Positions 4,411-6,219 of a stretch of 6,219 nt of DNA are shown one piece after another. The notes below the pieces were generated by a model, which searched no databases, was not told the origin of the DNA, and saw only the letters and a program-made list of their open reading frames with translations. How positions within the stretch are numbered: position 1 is the first letter of the stretch; every line of letters starts with the position of its first letter. The stretch covers positions 1-6,219 of the forward strand of contig CAZLOE010000041.1 in NCBI GenBank assembly GCA_964561115.1, in the 5' to 3' direction. Position numbers and translations under genes: made by a program. This stretch comes from CAZBSE01 sp964561115. Lineage in GTDB: Bacteria > Actinomycetota > Humimicrobiia > Humimicrobiales > Humimicrobiaceae.

Positions 4411-6219
4411 CTATTCCTCAATCATTTTTTTAAATTCTTCTTCCGATACTATTTTAATGCCCAGCTTTTTGGCATCGTCCAGCTTGCTGCCCGCGCTCCC
4501 GCCTGCAAGGACCATATCTGTTTCCCCGCTTACGCTTGAGGTCACCCTGCCACCGAAACCTTCTATGATCCGGCCGGCCTCACTCCTGGAAAATCCCTCC
4601 AGCTTTCCGGTAAGGACAAAAGTCTTTCCGGAAAAAGCTTTTTTTTCTTCTATCCTTTTTTGCTTCGAGCTTAAATTTACCCCTGCCTTCTTCAGCTTGT
4701 CTATTATATTACGGTTCTGTTTCTGCTTGAAAAAGGTCACTATGCTCTGGGCTATCTTGGGCCCTATTTCCTTTATTTTTTCAATTTCGCTGTAACCTGC
4801 GCCCATCAGGCTGTCAAGGTCCGGAAACACTTTCGTTAGGACATCAGCCGTATGCGAACCTACATATCTGATCCCCATGGCAAAAAGAACTCTTGAAAGC
4901 GGCTTTTTCTTGCTTTCCTCTATTGCGCTGGTCAGGTTTTTGGTAGACTTTTCCTTAAAGTTTTCCAGAGAAAAAATATCTTCATATTTAAGGTGATAAA
5001 TATCCGCCGCGTCCCCTATTAGCTTCCCAGCCAGCAGCTTTTCCACCACAGCCGGGCCAAGCCCCTCTATGTCCATTGCACCTTTAGATGCAAAGTGGAT
5101 GATCCTTTCATACTGCTGTGCGGGGCAGGCCATCGAAGTGCACCTCAGCGCCACTTCCCCTTCGGGTTTTACCACATCTGAACCGCATACCGGGCATTTC
5201 GAAGGCATCTTAAACTCCCTCTGGCTTGAGTCTCTTCTTTCCTTTATGACCTTTACAATCTCCGGTATCACATCTCCCGCCTTGTGCACCACCACCCAGT
5301 CTCCGATCTTCACATCCTTTCTTCTTATCTCGTCTTCATTATGGAGGGTAGCATGGGAGATAGTGGATCCAGCGACTGTCACCGGCTTAAAGACTGCCAC
5401 CGGAGTAAGCGCGCCGGTCCTTCCAACATTTACCTTTATATCTAATATCTTTGTAACTTCTTCCTCGGGAGGGAACTTGTAAGCAATCGCCCACCTGGGA
5501 TTTCTGGAGGTCTGGCCCAGTTTTTGCTGGTATGAAAAATCATTTACCTTTATCACGATGCCGTCTGTCTCATAAGGCAGGTCTTTCCTCCTTGTTTCCC
5601 AGCTTTCGATGTATTTTTTTACCTGGTCAAAATTTCCTGCCTTCCCTATATTGGGATTGGTCTTAAAACCGGCATCAGACAGGTATTTCAACATCTGGTA
5701 ATGGGTTGATATATCAAGCTCACCGGGAATTACTGCTCCGTAAATAAAAATATTTAGTTTTCTTTCAGCTGTCTTTCTGGGATCGATCTGCCTGAGCGAA
5801 CCTGCAGCAGCATTTCTGGGATTTGCAAAAGTGGCAAGTCCCTCTTCTTCCCTGGCGGTATTTATTCTTTTAAATTCATCCTTTGCCAGGTATACTTCTC
5901 CCCTCACTTCAAGCCTTGCAGGGATCTTTGCCCCCTCTTTTTTAAAAAGTTTTAAAGGGATGGCTTTTATAGTCTTAAGGTTTGAGGTTATATCCTCGCC
6001 TATAATCCCGTCTCCCCTGGTCGCACCCCTTACAAACCTGCCGTTTTCATATATTAGTGATACTGCCGAGCCGTCTATTTTAAGCTCGCAGACAAATTCT
6101 ACTTCCCCGTCGCTTTTTCCCAGGTCTCTGTATACCCTGGCAAGAAAATCGCCGAGCTCCCCGTGGTCAAATACGTCCTGAAGGCTGAGCATCTTCTCTC
6201 CGTGCTCCACCGTGGAAAA
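4411..6219 (-). CDS. ligA: NAD+-dependent DNA ligase, missing N-terminus (runs off right edge)
   Basis: LigA seals nicks in DNA during replication and repair, using NAD+ to adenylate an active-site lysine. The 602 residues seen here (numbered from the window edge) are in order: adenylation domain with KIDG at 47-50 (K47 is the nucleophile, codon 6081-6079), EVRGEV at 104-109, DGIVIKVN at 219-226 and YKFPPEE at 247-253; OB fold starting near GRTGALTPVA at 266; a Cys4 zinc finger (C342, C345, C360, C365); helix-hairpin-helix region about 370-505; BRCT domain about 527-602 with FGGRV at 555-559. The reading frame is open to the last base (F-S-T before the GTG at 6210). By alignment to E. coli LigA (K115) about 68 residues, essentially domain Ia, lie beyond the window, giving a normal total near 670. 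The GTG at 6210 is therefore internal. The stop is TAG; the CPBP gene follows 19 bases later. Confidence 0.98.
   Translation of the reverse strand, partial: FSTVEHGEKMLSLQDVFDHGELGDFLARVYRDLGKSDGEVEFVCELKIDGSAVSLIYENGRFVRGATRGDGIIGEDITSNLKTIKAIPLKLFKKEGAKIPARLEVRGEVYLAKDEFKRINTAREEEGLATFANPRNAAAGSLRQIDPRKTAERKLNIFIYGAVIPGELDISTHYQMLKYLSDAGFKTNPNIGKAGNFDQVKKYIESWETRRKDLPYETDGIVIKVNDFSYQQKLGQTSRNPRWAIAYKFPPEEEVTKILDIKVNVGRTGALTPVAVFKPVTVAGSTISHATLHNEDEIRRKDVKIGDWVVVHKAGDVIPEIVKVIKERRDSSQREFKMPSKCPVCGSDVVKPEGEVALRCTSMACPAQQYERIIHFASKGAMDIEGLGPAVVEKLLAGKLIGDAADIYHLKYEDIFSLENFKEKSTKNLTSAIEESKKKPLSRVLFAMGIRYVGSHTADVLTKVFPDLDSLMGAGYSEIEKIKEIGPKIAQSIVTFFKQKQNRNIIDKLKKAGVNLSSKQKRIEEKKAFSGKTFVLTGKLEGFSRSEAGRIIEGFGGRVTSSVSGETDMVLAGGSAGSKLDDAKKLGIKIVSEEEFKKMIEE

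Noticed and set aside
5069..5482. Plus-strand open frame of 137 codons inside ligA
   Set aside because: It is antisense to the zinc-finger and OB regions of ligA; no family resemblance and no convincing independent gene context.
6208..6210. GTG as the start of ligA
   Set aside because: The frame is open upstream to the window edge, and the residues before it fit the LigA family; the adenylation lysine would be far too close to the N-terminus for a normal ligase.

Overview
The window is a compact block of housekeeping genes, all read from the minus strand. In transcription order (right to left) it holds: the NAD+-dependent DNA ligase gene ligA, running off the right edge without its N-terminus; a CPBP-family (Abi/CAAX-protease-like) membrane protein; the three subunits of the tRNA-dependent amidotransferase, gatC, gatA and gatB; and the first 57 codons of a 6-phosphofructokinase gene, running off the left edge. 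Gaps between genes are 19, 71, 26, 46 and 94 bases, so there is no long unexplained stretch. I see no rRNA, tRNA, mobile element, CRISPR array, riboswitch or T-box.

The organism is a bacterium that forms Gln-tRNA and/or Asn-tRNA by the indirect route, since it carries a complete GatCAB. Base composition is moderate (mid-40s percent GC by eye), and AGG (Arg) and ATA (Ile) codons are common. The order ligA - membrane protein - gatC - gatA - gatB resembles the pcrA-ligA-gatCAB neighbourhood of Bacillus and other Gram-positive bacteria. A Clostridia-like or deep-branching actinobacterial lineage is plausible, but the window alone cannot settle taxonomy.

Region by region: 4411-6219 is ligA with its adenylation, OB, Cys4 zinc-finger, helix-hairpin-helix and BRCT parts. 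3618-4391 is the CPBP protein with all three signature motifs. 3259-3546 (gatC, GTG start), 1775-3232 (gatA, TTG start) and 268-1728 (gatB, ATG start with no well-placed Shine-Dalgarno) form the amidotransferase set. Bases 174-267 are AT-rich and hold a possible promoter and a short hairpin. 1-173 is the start of pfk.

Functionally, GatA releases ammonia from glutamine, GatB activates the mischarged Glu-tRNA(Gln) or Asp-tRNA(Asn) and uses that ammonia, and GatC holds the two together. LigA seals DNA nicks, and the CPBP protein is an intramembrane protein of unknown substrate. The last two probably share a transcript with gatCAB without sharing a pathway. I found no convincing new biological system. 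The points worth a second look are small: unusual start sites across gatCAB, a 14-base tandem duplication at the gatC/gatA junction, a few odd residues in conserved proteins, and the control region ahead of pfk.
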